64,000 nucleotides of DNA, taken from assembly GCA_026410415.1 (NCBI GenBank), contig JAPMLR010000001.1, positions 248,001 through 312,000 of the forward strand, in the 5' to 3' direction. The position numbers and the translations under genes are program-made. Below are positions 8,621 to 20,464 of the stretch, piece by piece. Within the stretch, counting starts at the first letter, position 1; each line of letters begins with the position of its first letter. Origin of the DNA: Denitratimonas yunnanensis (SeqCode). Lineage in GTDB: Bacteria > Pseudomonadota > Gammaproteobacteria > Xanthomonadales > Xanthomonadaceae. Below the pieces are notes generated by a model, which did no database searches, was not told the origin of the DNA, and saw nothing but the letters and a program-made list of their open reading frames with translations.

Positions 8621-9649
8621 TCACGACAGGATGATCCGGGTTTCCGCTGGCAGGAGCTGTTCGAGCAGTTCCAGTGCCGCACGCAGGCCGGGCAGGGCAA
8701 TCGGCTCGCTGTCCAGGCCGCTCAGCTGTACATGGACTTCCTCATCTTTCTCCGCGCAGGCAGCCGGCGGCATCAGTGAAGCGGTGATGCGGTCATCGCC
8801 GGCGGCACAACGCAACGAAAACAACTGCATCTGGCCGGCGAGTACTTCGGCGACGCCGTCGCTGATGTCGTGGCGCATGCGGCGATTTTCCTCGGTGATT
8901 TCGTCGCCGGATTGCAGTTCATCGGCCACCCAGCCGCAGGGCAGTGTCACGCGGATGGGTGGTGGGTTTGACGGAGCGAAGGCGCCACAGATGCAGGCGA
9001 GGACCAGTTCGCGTTGTTCGTCCGCGTCACGGCGGCCGAGCGCGCGCCTGATCTGCAACAGGCTGAATCTGTTCCAGGTCGGGGCGTCGACCATGTCATC
9101 CGCGGGCCCGGCATCCTGCCAGGCCGAGGCCAGTGCGTTGACCAGTTCGCGTCGGGTCGGGCCGAAACGTTCGGCACAGGCATCGATGATCGGCAATGCG
9201 CGGCGCAGCAGCGGCCAGCGTCCTTCCAGCGCCGGCGGCAGTGTTCCGAGCGCGCCCAGACAACGTAAAAAGCGGCACGCAGTGCGCCAGTGGGTGATGC
9301 CGTCGGCGGCTTTCTGCGGCCAGCGACGACTGTTTCTGATTGTCTGGCGGCGGGTACCGAAGAACTCGATCAGGGCATGGCCAGGAACCGCATCGTGATC
9401 AATGGCGTCGATGAGCCGGCCAGCCGCACGTGAGCTGAAGCTGTCAGGTTCTGCATATCGCAGCTGAAGCACGATCCACATTGCGCACGGAAACAGCTGC
9501 ACCGCGTTGATCCGCTTGCGGTACTGGCCGGGAGTCGCTTCCCACCCGAAGAAAAATCCCGACCATCGACCATGTACGGCATCCAGCACTTCGCAGCCGT
9601 ATTCGCTCTCGCTCAGGAATTCTTCCAGTGGATCGGGGAAGTCGGGCAT
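8621..9649 (-). CDS. Unrecognised protein, 342 residues
   Basis: I do not recognise this protein. It appears cytosolic, with no signal peptide or clear membrane segment. The N-terminal 25 residues are acidic (PDPLEEFLSESEYG) and the central part is rich in Arg, Leu and Trp, suggesting a helical bundle, with FFGTRRQTIRNSRRW near residue 100. The last third is more acidic and looks like beta/alpha structure. It sits between another unknown gene upstream and an ADP-ribosylglycohydrolase downstream, close enough for one transcript. Codon and base use resemble the neighbourhood, so it is probably a real gene rather than a chance frame. Confidence 0.6.
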   Translation of the reverse strand: MPDFPDPLEEFLSESEYGCEVLDAVHGRWSGFFFGWEATPGQYRKRINAVQLFPCAMWIVLQLRYAEPDSFSSRAAGRLIDAIDHDAVPGHALIEFFGTRRQTIRNSRRWPQKAADGITHWRTACRFLRCLGALGTLPPALEGRWPLLRRALPIIDACAERFGPTRRELVNALASAWQDAGPADDMVDAPTWNRFSLLQIRRALGRRDADEQRELVLACICGAFAPSNPPPIRVTLPCGWVADELQSGDEITEENRRMRHDISDGVAEVLAGQMQLFSLRCAAGDDRITASLMPPAACAEKDEEVHVQLSGLDSEPIALPGLRAALELLEQLLPAETRIILS

Positions 9650-9683
9650 TTCGTGTTCCGGCTTGGGTGTGATGATGGGCAGC

Positions 9684-10280
9684 TTATGGATTGTTACGAC
9701 AACTTATGTCGCTTGATGGCGGGAGCCCAATGCGTTCGAGCGCCCAAGATTCCGCTTCCGGCCCGGCCGTGATCCGGTACAGGAAACAGGCGGCCTGGTC
9801 GGTTCGCGGCGCGGTGGTATCGCGTGCAGCGAGCTGGTTGGCGTGTGCCAGGAAGGGTTCGAACAGATGCGCGATCCACAACGCTTCGCGGGTGGGAAAG
9901 TGCCGGCGTTGCGCCGCCGGACAGCAGGGGCAGTGCCAGCCATGTTCGTTGCGCGCGGCAGTGCCGGTGCCGGTCAGCAACCAGACTGGGATTTCGCTGT
10001 CGCGTGCCGCCGGTGGCATGGGATTTGTGCCTGGCAGCCGGGTAATGTGCGGCAGGGTCGGGGCGCCGAGCAGATAGCCGGCATCCGACGCGAGATGCCC
10101 GTCAAGCATGAGAGTGATCAGTTCGTCGCGCACCTGCACGATGCGTATCGGAAAAACGAAACGATGTTGCGCATCTTCCAGCCAGTGGACGAAGGCGCGG
10201 TGCAGGCCTGCGTCCAGACGCCGGGATCTGCGTGTTCCGCCGGTTGTGGTGTAGCTGATGCGCGTGGGCTGGGTGGCCAT
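9684..10280 (-). CDS. Unrecognised protein with a Cys cluster, 198 residues
   Basis: Not assigned to a family. The N-terminus is basic (TTTGGTRRSRRLDAG) and the middle holds WHCPCCPAAQRRHFPTRE, in which CPCC with nearby His residues could bind zinc. No signal peptide or membrane segment is visible. The ATG at 10280 has a clear AGGAAACAG Shine-Dalgarno, which supports both the start and that it is a real gene. It is the first gene of the minus-strand set that ends in the ADP-ribosylglycohydrolase, separated by 34 bases from the next gene. A helper or substrate role for that enzyme is only a guess. Confidence 0.55.
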   Translation of the reverse strand: MATQPTRISYTTTGGTRRSRRLDAGLHRAFVHWLEDAQHRFVFPIRIVQVRDELITLMLDGHLASDAGYLLGAPTLPHITRLPGTNPMPPAARDSEIPVWLLTGTGTAARNEHGWHCPCCPAAQRRHFPTREALWIAHLFEPFLAHANQLAARDTTAPRTDQAACFLYRITAGPEAESWALERIGLPPSSDISCRNNP

Positions 10281-10435
10281 CTGTTTCCTCCGGTGCCGGG
10301 TGGCTGCCGGAGGGCAGTGTGTATTGAAAGAGCGACAGTCACTGTCGCCTGAGAATCACGCCGCGATGGCCTGTTGCTGCATGGCTCGTGGCAGGACGCC
10401 ATGAGCCATGCGGATAACGCGGACGTGCTGGAAAC

Positions 10436-12508
10436 CTACTCGAAGCCATCGGAGAAGAGCGGGCCACCGCAGGTTTCCGCCTGGGCCGGGTTGACCAGTA
10501 CGTGGAACCGGCTACCGAGGGGCATGCCGTTGTAGTCGTAGACGATCCAGCGGCTTCGCGAGGTCGAGTATTCCATGTCGAAGTTGCTGCCGTCGGAGTG
10601 GGTGAAGACGCGCGTGATCACCGGTTGCGCACAGGAGTTGCCGTTCAACAGCGGGTGATCCAGCACCAGCGTATCGCCACCGGACAGGTTGCCCGCGCTC
10701 GCCGTGACCCGGAATACGTTGGGGCTGGGACGCTGTGCGTACAGGCTGAAGCCCACACCGATGGGCATCGTCCGGGTGGTGTCTAGGTTGGTCACGAACC
10801 AGGCTCCGCCGCCCCCCATGCTGAAATGGAACACGCCGGTCTGGTGCGGGTTGGCGACCGCACCGGAGTTGTAGTGCTGCATGGCCAGCACGATGAAATC
10901 GGGATTGTCGGTCAGCACCAATTGACTGGTGGCACCGGAGACGTTGCCGGCGCTGGTCACGTGGCGTGAGACGCCGCTGCCGGCAGCGGCGGCGAAGACG
11001 TTGTAGCGGGCGCCCAGCGGCATGGCGAGCGTGGTGTCCTTGTTGTAGAGGTTCCATGTGCCGCTGAACTCCCAGGTGCCGATCGGGTGGCCGTGTTCCG
11101 GGGTAGCCCCAGGAAGGTAACGTGGCGTGGCGAACAGGTTGGCGCCCGCCTGATCGTTGATCGCCGGGTGCGTGAGCGAGGTGGTGTGGCCGGAAGTGTT
11201 GGTCGCGCTGGCGATGTGCGAGAAGCTGACGTCGCCGTATTCGTAGGCGCCGATGTCGACGCGATTCGTGCCTGCCGTGGTCGGCGTCTTTTTCTTGAAG
11301 CGCCGCAATCCATCCGCATCCGTGCTGGGCAGGCCGCTCAGGATCAGGCCGAGTCCCAGCGTGTCGTTGTCGCCAGCGTCGATGGCCGGCGAGTCGGATG
11401 CCAGACGCGCGTCGACGTGGCTCAGCAGCCTGGCGGGTGCCACGAGAGTGCTGGCATCCATCGTCATGCCGAACGTCGCGCCGTTGATCAGATTGTTGCC
11501 ATTGGCAAGGCTGGCCCCGACGCCATCGCTCAGGTTGATGCTCCAGCCCGCAACGAGAATGTTGTTGTGGACGAGACCATCGAGTGTGCCGGTGCTGGCG
11601 CCGACGCTCCAACGGCCGCCTGTAAAGGCTTGGCCGACCCGCGTGACGGTGTTGTTGATGAGATGGGTGTGGATCTGACCATTGGTCACGCCCAAACGGA
11701 TGCCTGTATCCAGCGCGCTGCCGCTGCCGATCACCACGTTGTTGTAAAGGCGTGCATTGATGGTGATCGGCGCCGTGTAGGTGTAATCGCCTTCTCCGAT
11801 GAATATCCCGCCGGTGCCGAACGAGCCACGCACCGTGTTGCCGTGCATCTTCACTTGCCCATCGGTGCCGTTGCCGAAGTAGTGGACAAAAATGCCCGCG
11901 CCTTCCGCTGCAACGGTTGATTTGCGGGTCACCCGATTGTGGACGAGTTCCGCCTCCAGCTCGCCACCATGTCTGGCGCGCAGGTCGATCAAGCCACTCC
12001 AGATCGACGTGGGGCCGCCGCTGACACGGTTGTCGTGCAAGGTGGCGTGGATCAACCCGCTTTGGGCCGATACGGAGATTCCGGAGGTTCCAGCTGGGGC
12101 AATGATGTCCAGCTGGCGCAGGTCGACGGTCGCTGTTCCTGTGCCCGAGTAGGTGGCCGAGATTTGCCCGCCCTCGAAGCGGATGTTGCTCACGCTCAGG
12201 CCGATATCGGCATTGAAGCCGGAGTTGTTGTAGGCGGAAAGACCGGCGTTCTGGAACACGGGATTGAATCCGTCTGCCGCGCGCAACGCGAGGCGCTTGT
12301 CGACCACTGCCGCACCGGTCGTGATGGGTGTGTTGGTGGCAATCAGGATCTGATCACCATCGCCGGCGTGGTTCACGCATGCCTGCAGTACGCCGGCACA
12401 CGGCGCGGTACCGGGCCATGTATGGGTGGCAGCCATCGCGGTCACGGCGGGCATCATGGCCAGCAGGATGATGGCGAGCCACCGCAGCAGTGGATGAGTC
12501 GGATACAT
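10436..12508 (-). CDS. Secreted right-handed beta-helix protein with GFE tail
   Basis: Predicted exported protein of 690 residues. From the ATG at 12508 (GGAG 6 bases upstream) it starts with a signal peptide ending near MAATHTW. Residues about 70-400 show repeated Asn/Gly-rich rungs such as [17 protein letters not shown] and [10 protein letters not shown], typical of a parallel beta-helix. Then come three tandem copies of a 70-80 residue module at about 430-508, 514-591 and 601-671, each with an SGxxxxLxxP start and an MPxGxxFxV end; they resemble what I recall as DUF7452. The protein ends LFSDGFE, a tail shared in form with two other secreted proteins here. Function unknown; surface polysaccharide binding or adhesion is possible. 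Confidence 0.75.
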   Translation of the reverse strand: MYPTHPLLRWLAIILLAMMPAVTAMAATHTWPGTAPCAGVLQACVNHAGDGDQILIATNTPITTGAAVVDKRLALRAADGFNPVFQNAGLSAYNNSGFNADIGLSVSNIRFEGGQISATYSGTGTATVDLRQLDIIAPAGTSGISVSAQSGLIHATLHDNRVSGGPTSIWSGLIDLRARHGGELEAELVHNRVTRKSTVAAEGAGIFVHYFGNGTDGQVKMHGNTVRGSFGTGGIFIGEGDYTYTAPITINARLYNNVVIGSGSALDTGIRLGVTNGQIHTHLINNTVTRVGQAFTGGRWSVGASTGTLDGLVHNNILVAGWSINLSDGVGASLANGNNLINGATFGMTMDASTLVAPARLLSHVDARLASDSPAIDAGDNDTLGLGLILSGLPSTDADGLRRFKKKTPTTAGTNRVDIGAYEYGDVSFSHIASATNTSGHTTSLTHPAINDQAGANLFATPRYLPGATPEHGHPIGTWEFSGTWNLYNKDTTLAMPLGARYNVFAAAAGSGVSRHVTSAGNVSGATSQLVLTDNPDFIVLAMQHYNSGAVANPHQTGVFHFSMGGGGAWFVTNLDTTRTMPIGVGFSLYAQRPSPNVFRVTASAGNLSGGDTLVLDHPLLNGNSCAQPVITRVFTHSDGSNFDMEYSTSRSRWIVYDYNGMPLGSRFHVLVNPAQAETCGGPLFSDGFE

Positions 12509-12697
12509 GATTTTCTCCATAGACGAAAGTCCCTGTGCTTCATCTATCGGGAAACGACGGCGGCGACTGCCACGGGGCAGGGAATCGGGCCAATGCTGTT
12601 GCGCAAGGGGTTGAGTCGGCCTCATTCGGACCCATGTCCGGCATCATGCCGGCTGATGCCGACATCGCACCCCCGTCTTCCCTCGAGGTGTTTCCTG

Positions 12698-14140
12698 ATG
12701 AGTTCTTCCTTGGCCCTGGCGCAATCGCGCCTGCTGGCGCCCGCCGGGCTGGCTGCTTCCGATCTTGAGCATGCGTTTTCGCGCCTGCTTGGGCCGGGCG
12801 TGGATTTCGCCGATCTGTATTTCCAGAACTCGCGTCAGGAAAGTTGGGCGATGGAGGATGGCATCGTCAAAAGCGGTACCCACGCCATCGAGCAGGGCGT
12901 GGGCGTGCGCGCCATTTCCGGCGAGAAAACCGGTTTCGCCTATTCCGACGAGTTGCGTTTGCCGGCCTTGATGGAGGCGGCAGGCGCGGCGCGGGCGATT
13001 GCCCGCAACGGCCAGACGCTGAATGGTCGCGGGTTGGCCTTGCGTGAGGCGCGAGCGCTGTATCCGGCGATCGATCCGGTGGAAAGCCTTTCCAGTGAAG
13101 CCAAGGTGCGTGCGTTGCGCGAGATCGACGCCTATCTGCGCGCCAAGGATGCGAGCGTGGTGCAGGTGATGGTGAGCTTGGCCGCAACGCTGGATACCGT
13201 GCTGGTGGCGCGTTCGGATGGCGTGATGGCCGGCGATGTGCGGCCGTTGGTGCGGATCAATGTGAGCGTGATCGTGGAGCGCAATGGTCGGCGCGAGCAA
13301 GGTTATTCCGGTGGCGGCGGACGTTACGGTTATGACGAATTGCTGCGCGATGGTCGCGCCTTCCGCATCGCCGATGAAGCGCTGCGTCAGGCGCATGTCG
13401 CGCTGGAGGCCATCGCCGCGCCTGCTGGTGCGATGCCGGTGGTGCTCGGGCCGGGCTGGCCGGGCGTGATGTTGCACGAAGCCGTGGGCCACGGACTGGA
13501 AGGCGACTTCAATCGCAAGGGCACCTCCACGTATGCCGGGCGCATCGGGCAGAAAGTGGCGTCGGAACTGTGCACCATCGTCGACGATGGCACCTTGCCC
13601 GGGCGACGCGGCTCACTGAGCATCGACGACGAAGGCACCCCGACCCAGTGCACCACGCTGATCGAGAACGGTCGCCTCGTGGGTTACATGCAGGACACCC
13701 ACAACGCACGCCTGATGGGCGTGGCTTCCACTGGCAACGGCCGACGCGAATCCTTCGCGCAACTGCCGATGCCGCGCATGACCAACACCTACATGCTGGC
13801 CGGCAAGGATGACCCGGCCGACATCATCAAGAGCGTGAAACGTGGCTTGTATGCGGTGAACTTTGGTGGCGGCCAGGTGGATATCACTTCGGGCAAGTTC
13901 GTGTTCTCGGCCACCGAGGCGTACTTGATCGAGGATGGCAAGATCACCGCGCCGGTGAAGGGCGCAACGCTCATCGGCAACGGCCCCGAGGCGATGACCC
14001 GTGTCAGCATGGTCGGCCACGATCTGGCCCTGGATGAAGGCGTGGGCGTGTGCGGCAAGGAAGGCCAGAGCGTGCCGGTGGGTGTAGGCCAGCCGACCTT
14101 GAAGATCGACCAGATGACGGTGGGTGGAACGCAGGCGTGA
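12698..14140 (+). CDS. tldD: Metalloprotease TldD
   Basis: Catalytic subunit of the TldD/TldE (PmbA) heterodimeric metalloprotease, which in E. coli trims microcin B17 precursor and degrades unfolded peptides such as CcdA. The 480-residue protein contains the zinc motif [12 protein letters not shown], the diagnostic feature of TldD that is absent from PmbA, plus [12 protein letters not shown] and a C-terminal [17 protein letters not shown] block. The ATG at 12698 gives the usual family length. Its partner pmbA lies 0.8 kb downstream, with darP in between on the other strand. Confidence 0.95.
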   Translation: MSSSLALAQSRLLAPAGLAASDLEHAFSRLLGPGVDFADLYFQNSRQESWAMEDGIVKSGTHAIEQGVGVRAISGEKTGFAYSDELRLPALMEAAGAARAIARNGQTLNGRGLALREARALYPAIDPVESLSSEAKVRALREIDAYLRAKDASVVQVMVSLAATLDTVLVARSDGVMAGDVRPLVRINVSVIVERNGRREQGYSGGGGRYGYDELLRDGRAFRIADEALRQAHVALEAIAAPAGAMPVVLGPGWPGVMLHEAVGHGLEGDFNRKGTSTYAGRIGQKVASELCTIVDDGTLPGRRGSLSIDDEGTPTQCTTLIENGRLVGYMQDTHNARLMGVASTGNGRRESFAQLPMPRMTNTYMLAGKDDPADIIKSVKRGLYAVNFGGGQVDITSGKFVFSATEAYLIEDGKITAPVKGATLIGNGPEAMTRVSMVGHDLALDEGVGVCGKEGQSVPVGVGQPTLKIDQMTVGGTQA

Positions 14141-14279
14141 GCGCGCGCGCTGCTTGGCTGCGGGGCGATGTGCCTGACGTGGCCGCGATAGGCTCGGGCT
14201 GCGCTGCGCCGCTGTGGCGCAGGGCATCGAGGCGTATCGCGCACCCGAAACACGAGATCCCCGGCGCCGGGGGCGCGTA

Positions 14280-14954
14280 TTACCTCGCGTCGTTTTCGTC
14301 GTCGCCTTCGTTTTCGTCGTCGAATTCATCGTGTTCGGCGTCATGGTCTTCCATGCCGCTTTCGACGTCGTCCTCGAAGTCATCATCCGGATTGTCAGCG
14401 TCATCATCCATGCTGTCGGCGGAACCATCCTTGCCCATCAGCAGCTTCAATTCGCGGAACAGATCCCGGAATGCGTGCGGTGGCTTCTGCTTGTCGCGTT
14501 CGAGGCGGGCGTTGCGGATGAGTTGGCGAAGTTTCTGGCGATCCGCGTCGGGATGTTCGGCGATGAATTCGGCCAGTGTTTCGTCACCTTCGGTCAGCAA
14601 GCGCTCGCGCATGGTTTCGAGCCGATGCAGGCGGGCGGTATCGCGACGCATTTCGTCGCGATCGCGTTCGAGTGCACGGCGGATGGCTTCGATCACGTCG
14701 TCGTCTTCGCGGCGCATGATTTTCGCCAGAAACTGCAACTGGCGTTTGCGTGCGATTTGCGCGGTGATGCGACGTGAATCGCGCACCAGATCGCGCAGGT
14801 CATCAGGCATGGGGACGGCGGAAAGCTCGCGCTCGCCCATGGCCACCAGCCGCTCGGCCAAGTCGAATACAGCCAAGGCATCGCGCCGTTGCTGGCTGCG
14901 GCTGGGGCTGAGGAATTCTCCGGTTTCGGTGTCGCGTCCGCGCATCGTGGCCAC
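14280..14954 (-). CDS. darP: Ribosome maturation protein DarP (YjgA, DUF615)
   Basis: Associates with late 50S subunit precursors and helps maturation around the peptidyl transferase centre in E. coli. The 224-residue protein has the family core: RDTETGEFLSPSRSQ, then LVRDSRRITAQIARKRQLQFLAKIMR and FIAEHPDADRQKLRQLIRNA. E. coli YjgA has about 183 residues; the extra length here is a C-terminal tail of about 45 residues made almost entirely of Asp, Glu, Asn and Gly. It is divergent from pmbA with only 30 bases between starts, a conserved arrangement in many proteobacteria. Confidence 0.92.
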   Translation of the reverse strand: MATMRGRDTETGEFLSPSRSQQRRDALAVFDLAERLVAMGERELSAVPMPDDLRDLVRDSRRITAQIARKRQLQFLAKIMRREDDDVIEAIRRALERDRDEMRRDTARLHRLETMRERLLTEGDETLAEFIAEHPDADRQKLRQLIRNARLERDKQKPPHAFRDLFRELKLLMGKDGSADSMDDDADNPDDDFEDDVESGMEDHDAEHDEFDDENEGDDENDAR

Positions 14955-14984
14955 TCAGGAAAAAGATCGAAAAGGATACGCCAA

Positions 14985-16364
14985 GTGAGCACTGTTCCTG
15001 CTGTTGTTGATTTTTCCGACGATTCGCCTGTGACCCAGGCGCGTCTTTCCGAACTGGCGGCCGATGTGTTGGCGCGCTGCAAGGCGCGTGGTGCGACCCA
15101 GGCCGAAGTGGATCTGAACGAAGATTGTGGCCTCAGCGTCGGGGTGCGGCTGGGCGAGGTGGAGACGCTCGAATACACCCGTGATCGCGGCTTGTCAGTG
15201 ACGGTGTATTTCGGCCAGCGCAAGGCCAGCGCGAGCACCGGCGACCTTGATCCTGCCTCGATCGAAGCCACCATCGAACAGGCCTGCGCAATTGCGCGCT
15301 ACACCGAAGAAGACCCGTGTGCCGGTTTGGCCGACGCCGCACGCATGGCACGCGATTTTCCCGATTTCGACGTGTGGCATCCGCGTCCGCTGGATGCCGA
15401 TGCCGCGATAGAGCGCGCTCTGGCCTGCGAAGCGGCCGGGCGTGATGCCGATCCCCGCATCTCCAACTCCGAAGGTGCGAACGCGGCGCAGGGTGCGAGT
15501 GTTTCGGTGTATGCCAACAGCCACGGATTCATCGGGGCCGAGCGCGGCACCAGTTACAGCCTGAGCCTGTCGCTGATCGCGGGTGAAAGCGAGGCGATGC
15601 AGCGCGATTACTGGTACGACGCAGCCTGCCGCATCGCGGACGTGGCCTCGCCGCAGTCTGTCGGCTTGCGTGCCGCCGAGCGCACGCTGGCGCGCCTGCA
15701 ACCGCGCGTCGCGCCCACGGGCAGGTTTCCCGTGCTGTTCTGCGCTGAAGTCGCGCGTTCCTTGATCGGGCACTTGCTGGGGGCCGTGTCGGGTGGCGCG
15801 TTGTATCGGCGCGCCTCCTTCCTGCTGGATCATCTCGGCAAGCCGGTGTTGCCGAGAGGCATCGATTTGATCGAACGCCCGCACCTGTTGCGTGGGCATC
15901 GCTCCGCCGCTTTCGATGGTGAGGGCGTGGCCACCGCCGAATCCGCGCTGGTGCGCGATGGTGTCCTGCAACGCTATGTGCTCGGCAGTTACTCGGCGCG
16001 CAAGCTCGGCATGCAGAGCACGGCCAATGCCGGCGGCGTGCACAACCTGCATGTCACCACCGGCAAGGAGGATCTTCCTGCTCTGCTGCGCGGCATGGGA
16101 CGCGGCTTGCTCGTCACCGAGCTGATGGGGCAGGGCGTGAATGCCATCACTGGCGATTACTCGCGCGGCGCGGCCGGTTTCTGGGTGGAAAACGGTGACA
16201 TTGCCTATCCGGTGGATGAAGTCACCATCGCCGGCAACCTCAAGGACATGCTGCTCGGCATCGAAGCGGTGGGTTCGGACGTGGATCCGCGCTCGCACAT
16301 CCTGACCGGCTCGATCCTCGTGGGCGCGATGATGGTGGCGGGTGGGAGCGAACAGAGCCTTTGA
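14985..16364 (+). CDS. pmbA: TldE/PmbA, regulatory partner of TldD
   Basis: Second subunit of the TldD/E protease, lacking its own zinc site. The 459-residue protein has the PmbA pattern: GLSVGVRLGEVETLEYTRD, RISNSEGANAA, a mid-protein VLFCAEVARSLIGHLLGAVSGGALYRR where TldD carries HExxxH, and the C-terminal NAGGVHNLHV and ITGDYSRGAAGFWVENG. The GTG at 14985 is chosen because AAAAGGA lies about 8 bases upstream; in-frame sequence further upstream overlaps darP. Pairs functionally with tldD. Confidence 0.94.
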   Translation: MSTVPAVVDFSDDSPVTQARLSELAADVLARCKARGATQAEVDLNEDCGLSVGVRLGEVETLEYTRDRGLSVTVYFGQRKASASTGDLDPASIEATIEQACAIARYTEEDPCAGLADAARMARDFPDFDVWHPRPLDADAAIERALACEAAGRDADPRISNSEGANAAQGASVSVYANSHGFIGAERGTSYSLSLSLIAGESEAMQRDYWYDAACRIADVASPQSVGLRAAERTLARLQPRVAPTGRFPVLFCAEVARSLIGHLLGAVSGGALYRRASFLLDHLGKPVLPRGIDLIERPHLLRGHRSAAFDGEGVATAESALVRDGVLQRYVLGSYSARKLGMQSTANAGGVHNLHVTTGKEDLPALLRGMGRGLLVTELMGQGVNAITGDYSRGAAGFWVENGDIAYPVDEVTIAGNLKDMLLGIEAVGSDVDPRSHILTGSILVGAMMVAGGSEQSL

Positions 16365-16430
16365 GCGGCGTAGTCGCGAGCCTGTGAGCGCCCATTGGCA
16401 TGCGCCGATGCGCCGGATCAGGCTTGTGGC

Positions 16431-18254
<1,824 letters not shown>

Positions 18255-18262
18255 CCGCTGGA

Positions 18263-18979
18263 TCAGAATGCGTCTGCCGCGTTCGGCAGCAGTTGGTGCA
18301 GTTCGGCATCGGTGAGGTTGCGCCATTGGCCGGGTTTGAGATGGCCGAGGCGCACGTTGCCGATGCGGACCCGCACCAGTTGTTTCACCCGGTACCCGAA
18401 ATGCGCAGCCATGAGTCGGATCTGGCGGTTGAGGCCCTGGGTCAGCACGATGCGGAATCCGTGGCTGCCGAGCTTTCCGGTCTTGCAGGGCAGGGTGATC
18501 TGGCCATGCACGGGGACGCCGCGGCTCATGTCGCGCAGGAACTCCGGCGTCACGTTGTGGTTCACCGCCACGAGATATTCCTTCTCCAGCTTGTTCTCGG
18601 CGCGCAGGATCGCGTTGACGATGTCGCCGTTGCTGGTCAGCAGGATCAGCCCTTCGGAATCCTTGTCGAGCCGGCCGATCGGGAAAATCCGCTGCTCGTG
18701 GCCGATGAAGTCCACGATGTTGCCCTTGACCGCGCTCTCGGTGGTGCAGGTGACGCCCACGGGCTTGTTGAGCGCGATGTAGACATGGCGACGCTTGCCT
18801 TTCGGCGCGCTGCGCGCGGTCAGGACATTGCCGTCGATCCGGACTTCATCGCTCTCGCCGACTTCGGCGCCGATGCGGGCACGGATGCCGTTGACCGTGA
18901 CCCGGCCGGATGAAATGAGCGTATCGGCCTCGCGGCGCGAGGCGAAACCGGCTTCGCTGATGAACTTGTTGAGGCGCAT
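18263..18979 (-). CDS. rluF: 23S rRNA pseudouridine synthase RluF-type
   Basis: RsuA/RluB/E/F family enzyme converting a 23S rRNA uridine (U2604 in E. coli for RluF) to pseudouridine. The 238-residue protein has an N-terminal S4 RNA-binding domain, [19 protein letters not shown], and a catalytic domain with the signature [18 protein letters not shown], in which the Asp is catalytic, and [18 protein letters not shown]. The MRLNKF start and the [10 protein letters not shown] block fit RluF better than RluB or RsuA. It precedes recQ in one transcript and is divergent from the pyrimidine degradation operon. Confidence 0.88.
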   Translation of the reverse strand: MRLNKFISEAGFASRREADTLISSGRVTVNGIRARIGAEVGESDEVRIDGNVLTARSAPKGKRRHVYIALNKPVGVTCTTESAVKGNIVDFIGHEQRIFPIGRLDKDSEGLILLTSNGDIVNAILRAENKLEKEYLVAVNHNVTPEFLRDMSRGVPVHGQITLPCKTGKLGSHGFRIVLTQGLNRQIRLMAAHFGYRVKQLVRVRIGNVRLGHLKPGQWRNLTDAELHQLLPNAADAF

Positions 18980-19059
18980 AGGGCGCGCATCGTGGCACAC
19001 GTTGCCGCAGGCGCCAATGAGCGAAGGTCATGACGGGTGTTCCGATGCGGCACCGTGCC

Positions 19060-19088
19060 TTGCACCTGCGGGGTTGTCTGTCGATAGT
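19060..19088 (+). promoter_or_regulatory. Predicted sigma-70 promoter of the pyrimidine-degradation operon
   Basis: TTGCAC (19060-19065), 17-base spacer, GATAGT (19083-19088), 32 bases before the aminotransferase ATG. Good spacing and four to five of six matches in each box. No operator palindrome for a specific regulator is obvious nearby, and no regulator gene is adjacent. Confidence 0.45.
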
Positions 19089-19120
19089 GTGTCTTTCCCA
19101 ACTCGCAGCGTCAGGACGTC

Positions 19121-20464
19121 ATGACCGATTCCGTTTCCGCCACTTCCGACCTGAACTTCGATCCGTTGTGGATGCCATTCACCCACAACCGCTATTTCAA
19201 GAAGCATCGCCCGCTGGATCGTCTGCTCGTGGGAGCCAAGGGGGCGTACTACACCACCTCGGAAGGGCAACAGCTGTTCGACAGCCTGTCCGGCTTGTGG
19301 TGTTCCGCATTGGGGCATGGCGATCCGCGCATTGCCGACGCCGTCAAACGGCAGGTGGACGTGGCCGATTTCATTCCCGGCTTCCAGATCGGGGCGCCGG
19401 ACAACTTCCGCCTTGCCGAGCGCATCGCTCGTCTGGCGCCGGATGATCTCAATCGCGTGTTCTTCACCAATTCGGGTTCGGAAGCGGTGGATACCGCGCT
19501 CAAGATCGCCGTTGGCTATCACCGTCTGCGCGGCGAGGCCTCGCGCACCCGCATCATCGGACGCGAGAAGGGTTATCACGGCGTCGGCATCGGCGGCATT
19601 TCCGCCGGTGGCATGGTGGCCAACCGCAAGATGTTCGCGCCGATGATGCTGCCCGGGACCGATCATCTGCCGCATACCCACAGCCTCGAACACATGGCGT
19701 TTTCCAGAGGCCAGCCGGCCTGGGGCGCGCATCTGGCCGACGAACTGGAACGCCTGGTCGCTCTGCACGATGCCTCGACCATCGCGGCGGTGATCGTGGA
19801 ACCGATGCAGGGTTCGGTGGGCGTGGTGGTGCCGCCAGTGGGCTACCTGCAAAAACTGCGCGAGATATGCACGAAGCACGGCATCCTCCTGATCTTCGAC
19901 GAGGTCATCACCGGGTTCGGTCGCATGGGTGACTGGTTCGGCGCGCAGGCGTTCGGCGTCACGCCCGATCTCATCACGTTTGCCAAGGCCGTCAACAACG
20001 GTACCGTGCCGATGGGTGGCGTGATTGCACGCCAGGGAATCTACGACGCCTTCATGCAAGGCCCCGAGTACGCCGTCGAGTTGTTCCATGGATACACCTA
20101 TTCGGGTCATCCATTGGCCGTTGCTGCCGCGCACGCCACGCTGGATATTCTCGAAGCCGACAGCGTGCCGGCACGCTTCGCTGCGCTGGGCCGGCAGCTG
20201 GAGGACGGCGTGCATTCGCTGCGAGACGAGCCGAACGTGATCGATGTGCGCAATGTCGGGTGTGCAGCTGCCGTGGAGCTGTCGCCGCTTCCGGGACAGC
20301 CGGGACTTCGCGCGATTCGCTTGTTCGAGGACGCACTCAAGCGTGGTGTCCTGTTGCGGTTTACCGGCGATGCCATCGCGTTGGCGCCGCCGGTGATATC
20401 CACACCTGCTGAAATCGATCGATTGATCGAGACATTGCGCGCCAGCATTCGCGCGGTGGCTTGA
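19121..20464 (+). CDS. Beta-alanine:pyruvate aminotransferase (omega-APT)
   Basis: Class III PLP aminotransferase of 447 residues, predicted to convert beta-alanine plus pyruvate to malonate semialdehyde plus alanine. Family marks are FDPLWMPFTHNRYFK at the N-terminus (typical of omega-APT), FFTNSGSEAVDTALK, FDEVITGFGRMGDWF and FAKAVNNG with the PLP lysine at about residue 289. Its substrate assignment is supported by context: it is the first gene of an operon that ends in enzymes producing beta-alanine from uracil, and the next gene oxidises the semialdehyde product. Confidence 0.9.
   Translation: MTDSVSATSDLNFDPLWMPFTHNRYFKKHRPLDRLLVGAKGAYYTTSEGQQLFDSLSGLWCSALGHGDPRIADAVKRQVDVADFIPGFQIGAPDNFRLAERIARLAPDDLNRVFFTNSGSEAVDTALKIAVGYHRLRGEASRTRIIGREKGYHGVGIGGISAGGMVANRKMFAPMMLPGTDHLPHTHSLEHMAFSRGQPAWGAHLADELERLVALHDASTIAAVIVEPMQGSVGVVVPPVGYLQKLREICTKHGILLIFDEVITGFGRMGDWFGAQAFGVTPDLITFAKAVNNGTVPMGGVIARQGIYDAFMQGPEYAVELFHGYTYSGHPLAVAAAHATLDILEADSVPARFAALGRQLEDGVHSLRDEPNVIDVRNVGCAAAVELSPLPGQPGLRAIRLFEDALKRGVLLRFTGDAIALAPPVISTPAEIDRLIETLRASIRAVA

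Noticed and set aside
14281..14420. GAC/GAA-rich run as a tandem repeat or low-complexity DNA element
   Set aside because: It is explained as the coding sequence for the acidic tail of DarP in the correct frame.
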